From assembly GCA_024233085.1 (NCBI GenBank), contig JACKQC010000002.1, forward strand, positions 372,001-436,000: DNA of 64,000 nucleotides. Direction: 5' to 3'. The translations under genes were made by a program, and so were the position numbers. A model generated the notes under the pieces. That model had not been told where the DNA came from, did no database searches, and saw nothing but the letters and a program-made list of their open reading frames with translations. Of the stretch, positions 28,820 to 37,490 are shown one piece after another; the first letter of the stretch is position 1; each line of letters begins with the position of its first letter. This DNA is from Akkermansiaceae bacterium. Lineage in GTDB: Bacteria > Verrucomicrobiota > Verrucomicrobiia > Verrucomicrobiales > DEV007.

Positions 28820-29599
28820 TCAAGAAATGTGCGTGGCGAAGGGAAGGTTCCAAGCGTTCTTGAGAAGATTGAGCAGGAACTCGTGCCGTTGCCGCACCAC
28901 GGCCGGCGTCCATGCCTCGACGGGTGCGAGGGTTCGGTTGATGCCGGAAACCCCGCCGCAATCCGGTTGAAGCAATCTGGCTTTCTGCGCCGGAAATGAA
29001 GCTTCCGGCAGAAAACAATCGCCCCGGTGGAAGGCGCCATTGCCCAGAGAAGGCAGGTAACGCACCGCTTCCTCCCGGTTCTCCCATCGATTCCCAAACA
29101 TGCTCCAATCTTCCTGCGAAAGGGCCGCGACAGGTTGGCGGCGATGCTTGGGATCGGCCCGGAAAAGACACTCGTTGCCCACCGGTTCGAAGGTTTGTTC
29201 CAGCCTGACCAAGAGAGCGCAATCGAGCCCTCGGAACCCAAACCGGCCATGTTCGTCCAGGAGCGCGGTCATCCGCTTTTTCTCGTCCGCCGAAAGTCCG
29301 ACGGGCCAATCGTCCCGGCATGGGTGAAATGAAGACGAGATGGCCTCCGAGGAGGCGAAGACGCGAGCCAGGCGTTCTTCGGTGTTCCATTCATCCAGGA
29401 GCAGGAAGAAGCCAAGCCGTTCGAACTGTTGAAGAATGGCCAATCGATTGCTTGACGGTCCGTTCTCCAAATCGCGCAAAGCCGACCGGATCAATGCGAG
29501 TTCGCGGGTTCGAAACAATTCAGGCAGCCAGTTTTCGATCAGCCATGCCGGGCGGGTTGTAGTTCTTAGCAGGCTTCGCCAAAAAACAAAAAGGTCCAT
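28820..29599 (-). CDS. Unrecognised protein, distant resemblance to DUF262/DUF1524 C-termini
   Basis: This 259-aa protein is the first of the four-gene operon. I do not recognise a family with certainty. The pattern FERLGFFLLL, DPKHRRQP..., SLGNGAFHRGD, ASFPAQKARLL and AWTPAVVRQRHEFLLNLLKNAW follows, in order, the spacing of DUF1524 (HNH-like) C-terminal regions of GmrSD-type restriction proteins (GN, F..K, W..x.I..R). The DUF262 N-terminal NTPase part is absent. I chose the ATG at 29599; a TTG at 29707 would extend it by 36 residues through an AT-rich stretch containing a perfect TATAAT on this strand (29641-29636), which looks like promoter. Confidence 0.55.
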   Translation of the reverse strand: MDLFVFWRSLLRTTTRPAWLIENWLPELFRTRELALIRSALRDLENGPSSNRLAILQQFERLGFFLLLDEWNTEERLARVFASSEAISSSFHPCRDDWPVGLSADEKKRMTALLDEHGRFGFRGLDCALLVRLEQTFEPVGNECLFRADPKHRRQPVAALSQEDWSMFGNRWENREEAVRYLPSLGNGAFHRGDCFLPEASFPAQKARLLQPDCGGVSGINRTLAPVEAWTPAVVRQRHEFLLNLLKNAWNLPFATHIS

Positions 29600-29635
29600 A
29601 CTTACATATACGCAAAAAAGACCCGATTTATGGAA

Positions 29636-29641
29636 ATTATA
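29636..29641 (-). promoter_or_regulatory. Possible -10 element of the four-gene operon
   Basis: TATAAT reads on the minus strand about 37 bp before the proposed start at 29599, in the most AT-rich part of this region. No good -35 is found at normal distance; TTGAAG lies only 11 bp upstream. Confidence 0.35.
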
Positions 29642-29707
29642 TAAAATTTCTTCTTCAAGCCTTTCCTGGAAGCAATCGTTTTCTCGCCGCAACCTGTTGT
29701 TTTTCAA

Positions 29708-30124
29708 TGTTTAAACATCGACGACTTTCTCGCTTTCGATCAACCAGGTTGTGCCCGCCCGCAGCGGGAAATTGGGGGCGCATTTCAGCGCAGTTCGACG
29801 CGCCCGCCGTGATTCGCGTCAACTTTACGAAGGAGGCCGAGTTGGGTCCGCACGGTTTGACCTCGCAGCCCCAACGAGGCAGTCCACCCGTATCGTATTG
29901 GGCCGCCCCGTTGGGGCTCTCCGACTTCTGCGTCCTTATCCCCGGCCGTTGGCCGGGGCTGGGATGGGATCGGCCCTTTGGGCCTTTCGAATTCGGTAAG
30001 TTGACGCGAATGCCTCCGCCGTTGCGCCCACGCTTACCCCGAAGACGAACTCTGGCGTTGATGCGGGAGCGATTTGCGCCCAAGAATGAGCCATCATGCC
30101 CGCCGTTGATCGATCCAACCCTCT
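29708..30124. other. Gene-free divergent gap filled by a structured repeat element
   Basis: This 417-bp gap separates the leftward operon and the rightward DUF4838 gene. Most of it is the inverted-repeat-bounded element at 29812-30011. The flanks hold no other signal I can support. An open frame across it on the plus strand is a by-product of the element. Confidence 0.6.
29812..30011. mobile_element. MITE-like element with terminal inverted repeats
   Basis: The outer ends are ATTCGCGTCAACTT (29812-29825) and its reverse complement at 29998-30011; a further 5-6 bases nearly match. Inside are three hairpins: AGCCCCAACG (29867) with CGTTGGGGCT (29909), the perfect stem CCCCGGCC-GTT-GGCCGGGG (29940-29958), and GGCCC-TTT-GGGCC (29972-29984). 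No transposase is encoded. Size, ends and lack of coding content suggest a non-autonomous mobile or REP-family element. Confidence 0.55.
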
Positions 30125-32104
30125 TTGGTCTTGAAGCGAACCCTGTTGACTCTCTCGGTTTTCGCCGCCGGAATCGCGACCGGCGCGGCCGAACCGCTGA
30201 CGCTCGTGAAGGACGGCGTGAGTCTCGCGCCGATCGTGGTGTTCGAGAACGCACCGCCGCTGACCGGCGAGGCGGCGGAAAAGCTGGCCGAGTATATTGA
30301 GAAGACCAGCGGCGCCCGACCTGAGATTGTCGAGGGGAGCCCCGATCCGGTACCGGCACACGCCATCTGGGTCGGTTACCAGCCGGTGCTGAAAGAACTG
30401 TTTCCCGGCACGAACTTCGAATTCTCTCATCTCGAGGAAACCCTCATTGCCGCCAATGAAAACCACCTCGTCATCGCCGGGCGGGACCGCTGGGACCCCG
30501 GCCAATTGAAGGTGGAGGCGAAGGACGGCCTGATCGAAGGAAAGCAGCTCGAATACGGAACAGCGAACGCGGTTTACTCCTTTCTTCAGGATCGCCTCGG
30601 GGTGCGCTGGTTTTGGCCGGGTGAACTGGGCGAAGATCTCCAGCCGACGAAAACGATCGCCTTTGAGCCCTTCGAGGATCGTTTCCATCCGCAGATCCGC
30701 TCGCGGGGAGGCGTGTTCAATTTCTCGTCGCTGGGAAACAAGGGCTACGGCCGCGCCCACGACTGGTGCCGGCTGCAGCGCCTTCAACTCGACTCGATGC
30801 AGATGGGTGGCGGGCACGGCTTCGGCGACTGGTGGGACCGTTACCATGAAAAATACCCGGAGATTTTCGCCCTTCAGCCGGACGGCACACGCAGCGGCTT
30901 TCCCAATCCGCACAACGCGAAGCTTTGCGAATCCAACCCCAAGGTCTGGGAACTCTGGCTCGAAAACGTGGCCGAGCAGTTGGCGAATGACCCGAACCTC
31001 ACGGTGTTCAACGCCTCGCCGAACGACGGATGGGCCAGTGGGCATTGCGTCTGCGAAAACTGCACGGCGTGGGACGATCCAGACGGCGAGCCGCGGGTGT
31101 TCAACTGGTTCAAACAAAACGAACCAAGGCCGGCGCTCAGCGACCGGGACGTGACATTCGCCAACAAGCTGGCCGAAATGCTGGAAGCGAAGTATCCGGG
31201 GCGCGGCTACCGGGTGCTGATGATGAGCTACGGCCACTCCCGTCCCGTTCCCGTGAAGGCCCGCCCCGCGCCCAATGTGATCATGTCCATCGTGGCGAAT
31301 TTTTACGGCCGTACCGGCCTGGTGGACCGCGGCTCGACCCGAGGCGACACCTACCGGCGGCAGTTTGAGGGCTGGGCGAAGATCGTGCCCTCGATGTTGT
31401 GGCGACCGAACACCGGTAGCCCGGCCGGTTGGCAGCAGGGTCTGCCCGACCTGTCCATCCAACAGACCATTCGCGATCTCAAGGACGTGGCCGCCGCCCA
31501 TTGCGAGGGCATTTACATCGATTCCACGTGGGAGCACTGGGCGACCCAAGGGCCGCAGTATTACGTGTTGGCACAACTCGTGTGGAATCCAAATGCCGAC
31601 GCGGAGGCGATCCTGACCGACTATTACACGCGCGCTTTCGGCCCGGCCGCCGACGGGGTGCGCGAATACTTCGAGGTAATCGAGAAGGCGCGCATGGACT
31701 TCACCGCGGCCAATGGTGAAGCGGGTGTGTTCAGTTTTCCGAAACTCTACACTGACGATCTGCTGGAGGCTTCCCAAGGGCGCCTTGACCGCGCCGCCGC
31801 GGCAGTTCCGACCGATTCTCTTTTCGCAAAGCGCGTCGCCTTCGTCCAGGCCGGGCTGACCTATTCGAAGATGCAGATGGAAAACATCCGCCTCATGGAG
31901 GGGTATTGGAAGAAGCCCGATCCCGCCGTGGCCGGGCGCGTGAAGCAAAACTGGGCCGCCATCGAGCAGCACGTCGCCGCCCATCCCTACGCGATCAACT
32001 GGGGACCGGTTCGGCCCACCACGCCGCGCATGGCGGGGCTGCATCCGGACTCCACTCCGCCCAAAACGAAAAAACCCCGTGCCAACGACCTCGATCTGAA
32101 CTGA
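30125..32104 (+). CDS. Secreted DUF4838 / GH67N-like protein
   Basis: In this ~659-aa protein a signal peptide (about 1-22) is followed by an alpha-glucuronidase N-terminal-like domain (about 30-160). A DUF4838 region follows, with the conserved ASPNDGWASGHCVCENC block (Cys pair) and W, H and D-rich patches such as FGDWWDRYHEKYPE. DUF4838 proteins are predicted glycoside-active enzymes. There is no ATG before the signal peptide; TTG codons at 30125 and 30131 are the only sensible starts, which is unusual for this window. The first of five closely spaced rightward genes, it suggests a role in extracytoplasmic glycan breakdown. Confidence 0.85.
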   Translation: MVLKRTLLTLSVFAAGIATGAAEPLTLVKDGVSLAPIVVFENAPPLTGEAAEKLAEYIEKTSGARPEIVEGSPDPVPAHAIWVGYQPVLKELFPGTNFEFSHLEETLIAANENHLVIAGRDRWDPGQLKVEAKDGLIEGKQLEYGTANAVYSFLQDRLGVRWFWPGELGEDLQPTKTIAFEPFEDRFHPQIRSRGGVFNFSSLGNKGYGRAHDWCRLQRLQLDSMQMGGGHGFGDWWDRYHEKYPEIFALQPDGTRSGFPNPHNAKLCESNPKVWELWLENVAEQLANDPNLTVFNASPNDGWASGHCVCENCTAWDDPDGEPRVFNWFKQNEPRPALSDRDVTFANKLAEMLEAKYPGRGYRVLMMSYGHSRPVPVKARPAPNVIMSIVANFYGRTGLVDRGSTRGDTYRRQFEGWAKIVPSMLWRPNTGSPAGWQQGLPDLSIQQTIRDLKDVAAAHCEGIYIDSTWEHWATQGPQYYVLAQLVWNPNADAEAILTDYYTRAFGPAADGVREYFEVIEKARMDFTAANGEAGVFSFPKLYTDDLLEASQGRLDRAAAAVPTDSLFAKRVAFVQAGLTYSKMQMENIRLMEGYWKKPDPAVAGRVKQNWAAIEQHVAAHPYAINWGPVRPTTPRMAGLHPDSTPPKTKKPRANDLDLN

Positions 32105-32117
32105 ACCCGCCTGACTC

Positions 32118-33551
32118 ATGAAACTTTCCCTACTGTTCTCCATCCTTTTCCTGGTCTCCGGGGCCGCATTGGCTCAGGAAAAGGGCCTCCGCGCCGGGGC
32201 GGCCGCCGTGGACATTTCCCCCGACGTGTTTCCCATCGAACTGCGATCCGGAAAATCGAATTACGTCCATGATCCGCTGCATGTCCGGGCCGTCGCCTTT
32301 CAAAATGGCGAGGGCCGGGCGGTGATCGCCCTGATGGACGCCATCGGCGTCGACCGGGAGATGTCGGACGAAGCCAAGGCGATCGTGGCGGAACGGACCG
32401 GCTGGAAACCCGAGGAAATGCTCGTGTCAGGCACGCATACCCACACGGCTCCGAAAGGGGGCGACACTTCGCCGGGCCGGATCGCTTATGAAAAGAAGCG
32501 AAAGGAGGGACTGATCGAGGCGTTCACCCGGGCGATCGAATCGCTCGAACCCGCCTCGGTGGGATTCGCCTCCGCCGAGGAGCCGACCGAGGTGTTCAAT
32601 CGCCGCTGGTTTTTGAAGGAAGGCACCATGGACAAGAACCCGCTCGGCGGCTACGACCAGGTCCGCACCAACGCGCCGCGCCAAAATCTCCTCAAGCCGG
32701 CCGGACCGACCGATCCGGAAATCTGCGTCGTCGATGTCCGCACCCGCAAGGGTCGCCGCCCGCTCGGCCTGATCGCCAACTGGGCGCTGCACTACGTCGG
32801 AGGCATTCCCACCGTGAAGGAGGCGGATGGCAAGGTCGTTGGGATGGCCTCGGCGGATTACTTCGGCGAGTTTGCCCGCGTCATGCCCTATCGGTTCGGC
32901 GGCAATCCGCCGGAGAACTTTGTCGCCTTCATGACCAATGGGGCCGCCGGCGACATCAACAACATTGATTTCAACAGCACCCGTCCGCCCCGCGCGCCTT
33001 TCGAACAGGTCCAGCTCGTTGCCGCAAAGGCCGCAGACACCGCCTGGCAAGCGGTGAAGTCCATCGACACTTACGATGAGAATCCCGTGGTCGCGACGCG
33101 TCAGCGGCTGGTCACGCTGCACTATCGCGTGCCCACACAGGCTGAGATCGAGAAAGCGATGCAGCTTCTCGAATTGCCGAGGAAGGAGCAGGCCGCGATC
33201 CATGAACGGACAGGTTCGGTGGCGCGGAACACCGTCGCCTTCGGCGGAACCGAAAATCCCGGCACCGAGGACGTCATCGTCCAGGCCATCCGCATCGGCG
33301 ATCAGGCCATCGTGTCGATGCCCTTCGAGGTGCTGGTGGAGATCGGCCTCGAGATCAAGGAGAAGAGTCCTTTCCCCCATACCTTTCTCATCGAACTGGC
33401 CAACGGCGGCTACGGCTACCTGCCGCCGCCGCATCAGCTCGAACTTGGCGGTTACGAAAGCTGGCTCGGCACCTCGCGGTTCGAAAAGGAAGCCTCGGTC
33501 AAGCTGACGAAGGCGTTGCTGGAGATGCTCGACGAATTGAAGGCACTCTGA
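32118..33551 (+). CDS. Secreted neutral/alkaline ceramidase-like hydrolase
   Basis: This 477-aa protein has a signal peptide (about 1-19). The zinc-binding block SGTHTHTAP and a later histidine in NWALHYVGG match the neutral/alkaline non-lysosomal ceramidase N-terminal domain. TNGAAGDINN is also typical. It is shorter than true ceramidases (~650+ aa) and lacks their C-terminal immunoglobulin-like domain, so amide-bond hydrolysis on another substrate is possible. The gene starts 13 bp after the DUF4838 stop and ends 11 bp before the GMC gene. Verrucomicrobia often place such genes in glycan clusters. Confidence 0.86.
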   Translation: MKLSLLFSILFLVSGAALAQEKGLRAGAAAVDISPDVFPIELRSGKSNYVHDPLHVRAVAFQNGEGRAVIALMDAIGVDREMSDEAKAIVAERTGWKPEEMLVSGTHTHTAPKGGDTSPGRIAYEKKRKEGLIEAFTRAIESLEPASVGFASAEEPTEVFNRRWFLKEGTMDKNPLGGYDQVRTNAPRQNLLKPAGPTDPEICVVDVRTRKGRRPLGLIANWALHYVGGIPTVKEADGKVVGMASADYFGEFARVMPYRFGGNPPENFVAFMTNGAAGDINNIDFNSTRPPRAPFEQVQLVAAKAADTAWQAVKSIDTYDENPVVATRQRLVTLHYRVPTQAEIEKAMQLLELPRKEQAAIHERTGSVARNTVAFGGTENPGTEDVIVQAIRIGDQAIVSMPFEVLVEIGLEIKEKSPFPHTFLIELANGGYGYLPPPHQLELGGYESWLGTSRFEKEASVKLTKALLEMLDELKAL

Positions 33552-33562
33552 TCTTTCCCCAC

Positions 33563-35380
33563 ATGCCGGTCGTTTCACCCAAGGAAGTTCAGCCAAACTA
33601 CGATATTGTCATCGTCGGCTCCGGCGCCGCCGGCGGTCAGGTCGCCTACGTGCTGGCGATGGAGGGGGCGAAAGTGCTCGTACTGGAGGCGGGTCGCATG
33701 TTCGATCCGGCTCGCGAGACGGCCATGTTTCAGACGCCGGACCAGGCCCCGCTGCGGGGGGAAAAGACACCGGACAAGCAGTATGGCTTCCACGATTGCT
33801 CGATCGCGTCGGGCTGGGACATTCCGGGCGAGCCCTACACGAACGCCTCGAAGGAGGAAAAGCGCCAGTTCGCCTGGTGGCGTCAGCGGATGCTGGGAGG
33901 CCGCACCAATCACTGGGGGCGCGTCTCGCTGCGCAATGGACCGCACGATTTCAAGACCCGCACGCGGCTCGGCGTGGGATTCGATTGGCCGATTTCCTAT
34001 GACGACCTCGCGCCTTGGTATGACAAGGCGGAAATGCTGGCCGGCATCTTTGGCGCGGCAGAGGGGATGGAGAACTCGCCCGACTCGTCGCCCGGCGTGC
34101 TCCTGCCGCCGCCGAAATTCCGCGCCGCCGAACTCCTTGCCCGCGACCGTGCCAAGGCGAAGCTCGGCCTTTCCGTGGTGCCAATCCACCGGGCCATCCT
34201 GACGCAAAAACAGGATGCCGACCGCGTTCCCGCCAAGCTGCATCCCGGCAACGCCAAGGCGCAGCGGCTTCTCGCGGAGAACATGCGGATGCGGGCTCAG
34301 TGTTTCTTTGCGACCGACTGCCACCGGGGCTGCTCGATCGGGGCGGCCTTCGATTCGGCGACGGTGCTGCTGCGTCCGGCGCTCAATTCGGGTAACCTCG
34401 ATATTTTGCCCAACGCGATGGCGCGCGAGGTCACGGTGAATGCCGACGGCAAGGCCACCGGGGTGACCTACATCGACAAGGTCGATGGGAGTGAGCATCA
34501 CGCGTCGGGACGCATCGTCGTGCTGGCGGCGAGTTCGCAGGAGTCCGTGCGGCTGTTGCTCAATTCGAAGTCGAGCCGGTTTCCTGACGGGCTGGCCAAC
34601 TCCTCCGGCCTGGTCGGGAAGTACCTCACCGACTCGGTGTCGAGCGGCTTCAGCGCCCAGGTCCCGGCCTTGGAAGATCTGCCGCCCCACAACGAAGACG
34701 GCACCGTCGGCCAGCAAGCCTACATTCCCTGGTCGTTTTGCCAGGAACAACTGGCTGGGAAACTGGATTTTCCGGGCGGATACAAGCTCCTCGTCTCCGG
34801 AGGGCGGCGCCTGCCCGATCTAAACGCGGCGACGAAGTTCGACTGGCTGTCGGAGCGGGAGGGCATTGCCTTTGGCGCCGATCTCCGGGAGGACGCCCGT
34901 CGCTACTACGGATCGATCGTCGGCATCGGCGCACAGGGCGCCATGGTGCCGAATGACGACTGCTTTGCCGAACTCGATCCCGAGATGAAAGACCAGTGGG
35001 GCATTCCCGCCCTGCGATTCCACTGGAAATGGGCCGATGCGGAACTGAAGCAGATTGCCCACCAGCAGGAGATGATGGGAGCCATCCTCGACGCCATGGG
35101 CGGTCGATACCGGAGGCCGCCCGAGATCCAGAACCCGATCAAGGCGGTCAAGGACGGAGGCTCCGTCATTCACGAAGTCGGCGGCGCCATCATGGGCGCG
35201 GATCCGGCGAAGTCGGTGACCGACGCCTGGAGCCGGACCTGGGACGTGCCGAACCTGATCGTCGCCGACGGCGCCACCTTTCCCAACACGGCGGACAAAA
35301 ATCCGACCCTCACCATCCTCGCGCTCGCCTGGCGGGCGGCTGATCACTTGGTGGAGGAAATGAAACGCGGCAACCTGTGA
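33563..35380 (+). CDS. GMC-family oxidoreductase
   Basis: In this 605-aa protein an N-terminal FAD-binding motif IVIVGSGAAGGQVA (about 15-28) leads to LVLEAGR. GGRTNHWGRVSLR is an FAD-contact block. HEVGGAIMGADP with the active-site histidine and NPTLTILALAWR close the catalytic domain. This subfamily, found with a gluconate-2-dehydrogenase subunit-3-like partner, oxidises sugar hydroxyls; 3-oxidation of glycosides is inferred because a DUF1080 gene follows. No signal peptide is seen, so export may ride on the partner's Tat signal, as proposed for gluconate dehydrogenase-type complexes. The stop is 1 bp before the next ATG. Confidence 0.93.
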   Translation: MPVVSPKEVQPNYDIVIVGSGAAGGQVAYVLAMEGAKVLVLEAGRMFDPARETAMFQTPDQAPLRGEKTPDKQYGFHDCSIASGWDIPGEPYTNASKEEKRQFAWWRQRMLGGRTNHWGRVSLRNGPHDFKTRTRLGVGFDWPISYDDLAPWYDKAEMLAGIFGAAEGMENSPDSSPGVLLPPPKFRAAELLARDRAKAKLGLSVVPIHRAILTQKQDADRVPAKLHPGNAKAQRLLAENMRMRAQCFFATDCHRGCSIGAAFDSATVLLRPALNSGNLDILPNAMAREVTVNADGKATGVTYIDKVDGSEHHASGRIVVLAASSQESVRLLLNSKSSRFPDGLANSSGLVGKYLTDSVSSGFSAQVPALEDLPPHNEDGTVGQQAYIPWSFCQEQLAGKLDFPGGYKLLVSGGRRLPDLNAATKFDWLSEREGIAFGADLREDARRYYGSIVGIGAQGAMVPNDDCFAELDPEMKDQWGIPALRFHWKWADAELKQIAHQQEMMGAILDAMGGRYRRPPEIQNPIKAVKDGGSVIHEVGGAIMGADPAKSVTDAWSRTWDVPNLIVADGATFPNTADKNPTLTILALAWRAADHLVEEMKRGNL

Positions 35381-35381
35381 C

Positions 35382-36035
35382 ATGAACCCTTCCCACGAAT
35401 CTCTCGCTCCCCGGATCGACCGCCGCGTCGCCCTGAGGTGGATTTCGGCCGCGGCCGCGACACCCGCGCTGGGTGGCATTTCCTTCGCCGCGGAAACGCC
35501 CGTCGCCGCCCACGGCTACGGTCCCGATCCGGACATGACAAAGGCGTATCAACCGGGAGAACTCTGGCCGCTCACCTTCTCCGAGGCCCAGCGGAAACAG
35601 ATCGTCGCGCTCTGCGACATCCTTCTCCCCGCCACCGATGCGGCTCCAGGCGCCGTCGCGGTGGGAGTCCCCGATTTCATCGACGAATGGATCAGTTCGC
35701 CCTATCCCGGGCAGGTCGGGGATCGGAAACTCCTTCTCAAGGGGCTGGCATGGCTCGACGAAGAAGCCCGGCGTCGCGGGGCGGGGGACTTCGTGTCCCT
35801 GAAAGCCGGCGACCAACTCGACGTTTGCCAACGCCTGGCAATCCCCGCAAAGCGAACGCCAAAGGAGTATCCCGGCAGTTTTTTCCTGAGGCTGCGCGAC
35901 TTGGTTGCCGGAGGCTACTACACCACGCCGGACGGCATGCGGGACCTCGGCTACCGCGGCAACGTCCCTTCGATCGAATGGACCGGTCCTCCGGCCGAAG
36001 TGCTGGAAAAGCTCGGCCTTTCCCCTCAGGCATAG
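35382..36035 (+). CDS. Gluconate 2-dehydrogenase subunit 3-like, Tat-exported
   Basis: This 217-aa protein has a twin-arginine-like N-terminus IDRRVALRWISAAAATPALGG. The gluconate_2-dh3 core LTFSEAQRKQIVALCDILLPATDAAPGA follows. It is expected to pair with the GMC flavoprotein and carry it across the membrane. The gene is separated from the GMC stop by one base (TGACATG), so translation is coupled. It is followed 30 bp later by the DUF1080 gene. Confidence 0.9.
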   Translation: MNPSHESLAPRIDRRVALRWISAAAATPALGGISFAAETPVAAHGYGPDPDMTKAYQPGELWPLTFSEAQRKQIVALCDILLPATDAAPGAVAVGVPDFIDEWISSPYPGQVGDRKLLLKGLAWLDEEARRRGAGDFVSLKAGDQLDVCQRLAIPAKRTPKEYPGSFFLRLRDLVAGGYYTTPDGMRDLGYRGNVPSIEWTGPPAEVLEKLGLSPQA

Positions 36036-36065
36036 CCGCTCACCTATTCCAAAACCCCAACGATC

Positions 36066-36767
36066 ATGCGCCTACCCGTTGCCATCGCCCTTTTCGCCGC
36101 GTTCGCTTTCACCGCCGCTCCTCTTCCTGCCGAAGAAAACGAAGACGGATTCGTTTCCCTCTTCGACGGCAAAACTCTCGATGGTTGGGAGGGCCAGTCT
36201 GGATCATGGGAGGTTCGGAACGGAGAAATCTGGTGCACCGGCCAGGCGAAAGAGAAAAACTGGCTGATCCGGCGAAAGGAGCAGCCCGCCAATTTCATTC
36301 TCAGGCTCGAATTCCGGTGGGACAAGGGCAACTCCGGCGTCCAGGTCCGCAGCGACGACCTCGGCGATTTCCAGATCACCGGCTATCAGGTCGAAGTCGC
36401 CGAGCGCGACGTGATGGGTCTGTGGCATCACTCCCTGTTGGCCAAGGATCATCCCAAGAAGGAAGTCCGCCACCTCATGACCACGGCCGGCCAGAGCGCC
36501 GTGATTTCCGAGGACGGAAAGAAGACCGTCGAGCAGAAGGCCGATCCCGCCGAGGTGAAATCCCACTATCGCGAGCACGAGTGGAACACCCTCGAAGTCA
36601 TCGCCGACGGCGACACGCTGATTCAGAAGATCAATGGCGTCGAATTCTCCCGCGTCACCGACCGGGACGCCGAAATGAGCCGGAAGCGGGGCTTCATCGC
36701 CCTGCAGGACCACGGCAAAGGCTGCACGGTGGCGTTTCGGAAGTTTCGGCTGAAGGTGCTGCGGTGA
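36066..36767 (+). CDS. Secreted DUF1080 (3-keto-disaccharide hydrolase) protein
   Basis: This 233-aa protein has a signal peptide (about 1-22). The DUF1080 fold is marked by FVSLFDGKTLDGWEG at the start, SGVQVRSD in the middle and GFIALQDHG near the end. Some members cleave 3-keto glycosides. With the upstream GMC oxidase and its partner it forms a plausible oxidise-then-cleave route for glycosides outside the cytoplasm (inferred). Last gene of the five-gene run; the next gene is convergent with a REP-like copy between them. Confidence 0.92.
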   Translation: MRLPVAIALFAAFAFTAAPLPAEENEDGFVSLFDGKTLDGWEGQSGSWEVRNGEIWCTGQAKEKNWLIRRKEQPANFILRLEFRWDKGNSGVQVRSDDLGDFQITGYQVEVAERDVMGLWHHSLLAKDHPKKEVRHLMTTAGQSAVISEDGKKTVEQKADPAEVKSHYREHEWNTLEVIADGDTLIQKINGVEFSRVTDRDAEMSRKRGFIALQDHGKGCTVAFRKFRLKVLR

Positions 36768-36785
36768 ACCCCGATTCGCCCGCGC

Positions 36786-36822
36786 CACCCGACAGGGTTG
36801 ACTCACTGACCTAACCCTGTTG
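36786..36822 (-). repeat. REP-like palindrome, copy 4
   Basis: Arms are at 36792-36799 and 36813-36820, in opposite orientation to copies 1, 5 and 6. It lies between the convergent DUF1080 and hisH genes and ends 8 bp before the hisH stop. Confidence 0.85.
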
Positions 36823-36829
36823 GGTCGGG

Positions 36830-37474
36830 TCAGGCGGTCAGGAAATTCCGCAGGATCCGCAGCCCGGCCGACTGGCTGCGCTCGGGGTGGAATTGGGAGG
36901 CGAACACCGCCCCGCTCCGGACCGCCGACGCGAAGGTTGTCGCGCCGTAGCCGGTTTCGGCGGCGATGATGGCGGGATCGGCCGGCCGCGGGAAATACGA
37001 GTGCACAAAATACAGGTGAGGTTCCCGGGGAAGGCCCGCCCACACCGGATCGGCGGGATCGCGGGGCCGCACGCGGTTCCAGCCCATGTGCGGCACCTTC
37101 AGCGACGGGTCGTCGCCGGGAAACCGGACGACTTCGCCGGAAAAGAATCCCAACCCCCGTGTGCCGGGGAATTCCTCGCTGCCCTCGAAAAGGACCTGGT
37201 AACCGATGCAGATGCCGAAAAACGGGCGACCCGAGGCGAGCCAGTCGAGGATGGGCGCGCGCAAGTCCTGCCTGTCAAGCTGGGCCACGCTGTCGCCGAA
37301 GGCGCCAACGCCGGGAAACAGGAGCCGTTCGATCCCGTCGAAATCGGACGGCCCGGACACGAGCCGGCCGGGCGTGCCGATCATGTTCAGCGCGTTGAGG
37401 GCGTTTCGCAGGTTGCCGCCCTTGTAGTCGATGACGCCCACGCGGGCGACGGCGTTCTGGCCGGGATCGCTCAT
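36830..37474 (-). CDS. hisH: Imidazole glycerol phosphate synthase subunit HisH
   Basis: HisH is the glutamine amidotransferase that feeds ammonia to HisF in histidine synthesis. In this 214-aa protein, VGVIDYKGGNLRN starts the class I fold. The nucleophile Cys is in FFGICIGYQ, and the His and Glu are in SQFHPERSQ. The ATG at 37474 gives normal length; a second ATG 9 codons upstream is possible. It follows hisB by 16 bp on the same strand. hisF is not in the window, and hisG lies 18 kb away. Confidence 0.95.
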   Translation of the reverse strand: MSDPGQNAVARVGVIDYKGGNLRNALNALNMIGTPGRLVSGPSDFDGIERLLFPGVGAFGDSVAQLDRQDLRAPILDWLASGRPFFGICIGYQVLFEGSEEFPGTRGLGFFSGEVVRFPGDDPSLKVPHMGWNRVRPRDPADPVWAGLPREPHLYFVHSYFPRPADPAIIAAETGYGATTFASAVRSGAVFASQFHPERSQSAGLRILRNFLTA

Positions 37475-37490
37475 CGGTTCGGGTTCCCGA

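Noticed and set aside
29707..30300. Plus-strand open frame over the gap before the DUF4838 gene
   Set aside because: Its sequence is the reading of the inverted-repeat element; the Pro/Gly/Trp-rich text looks like a translated repeat and not a protein.
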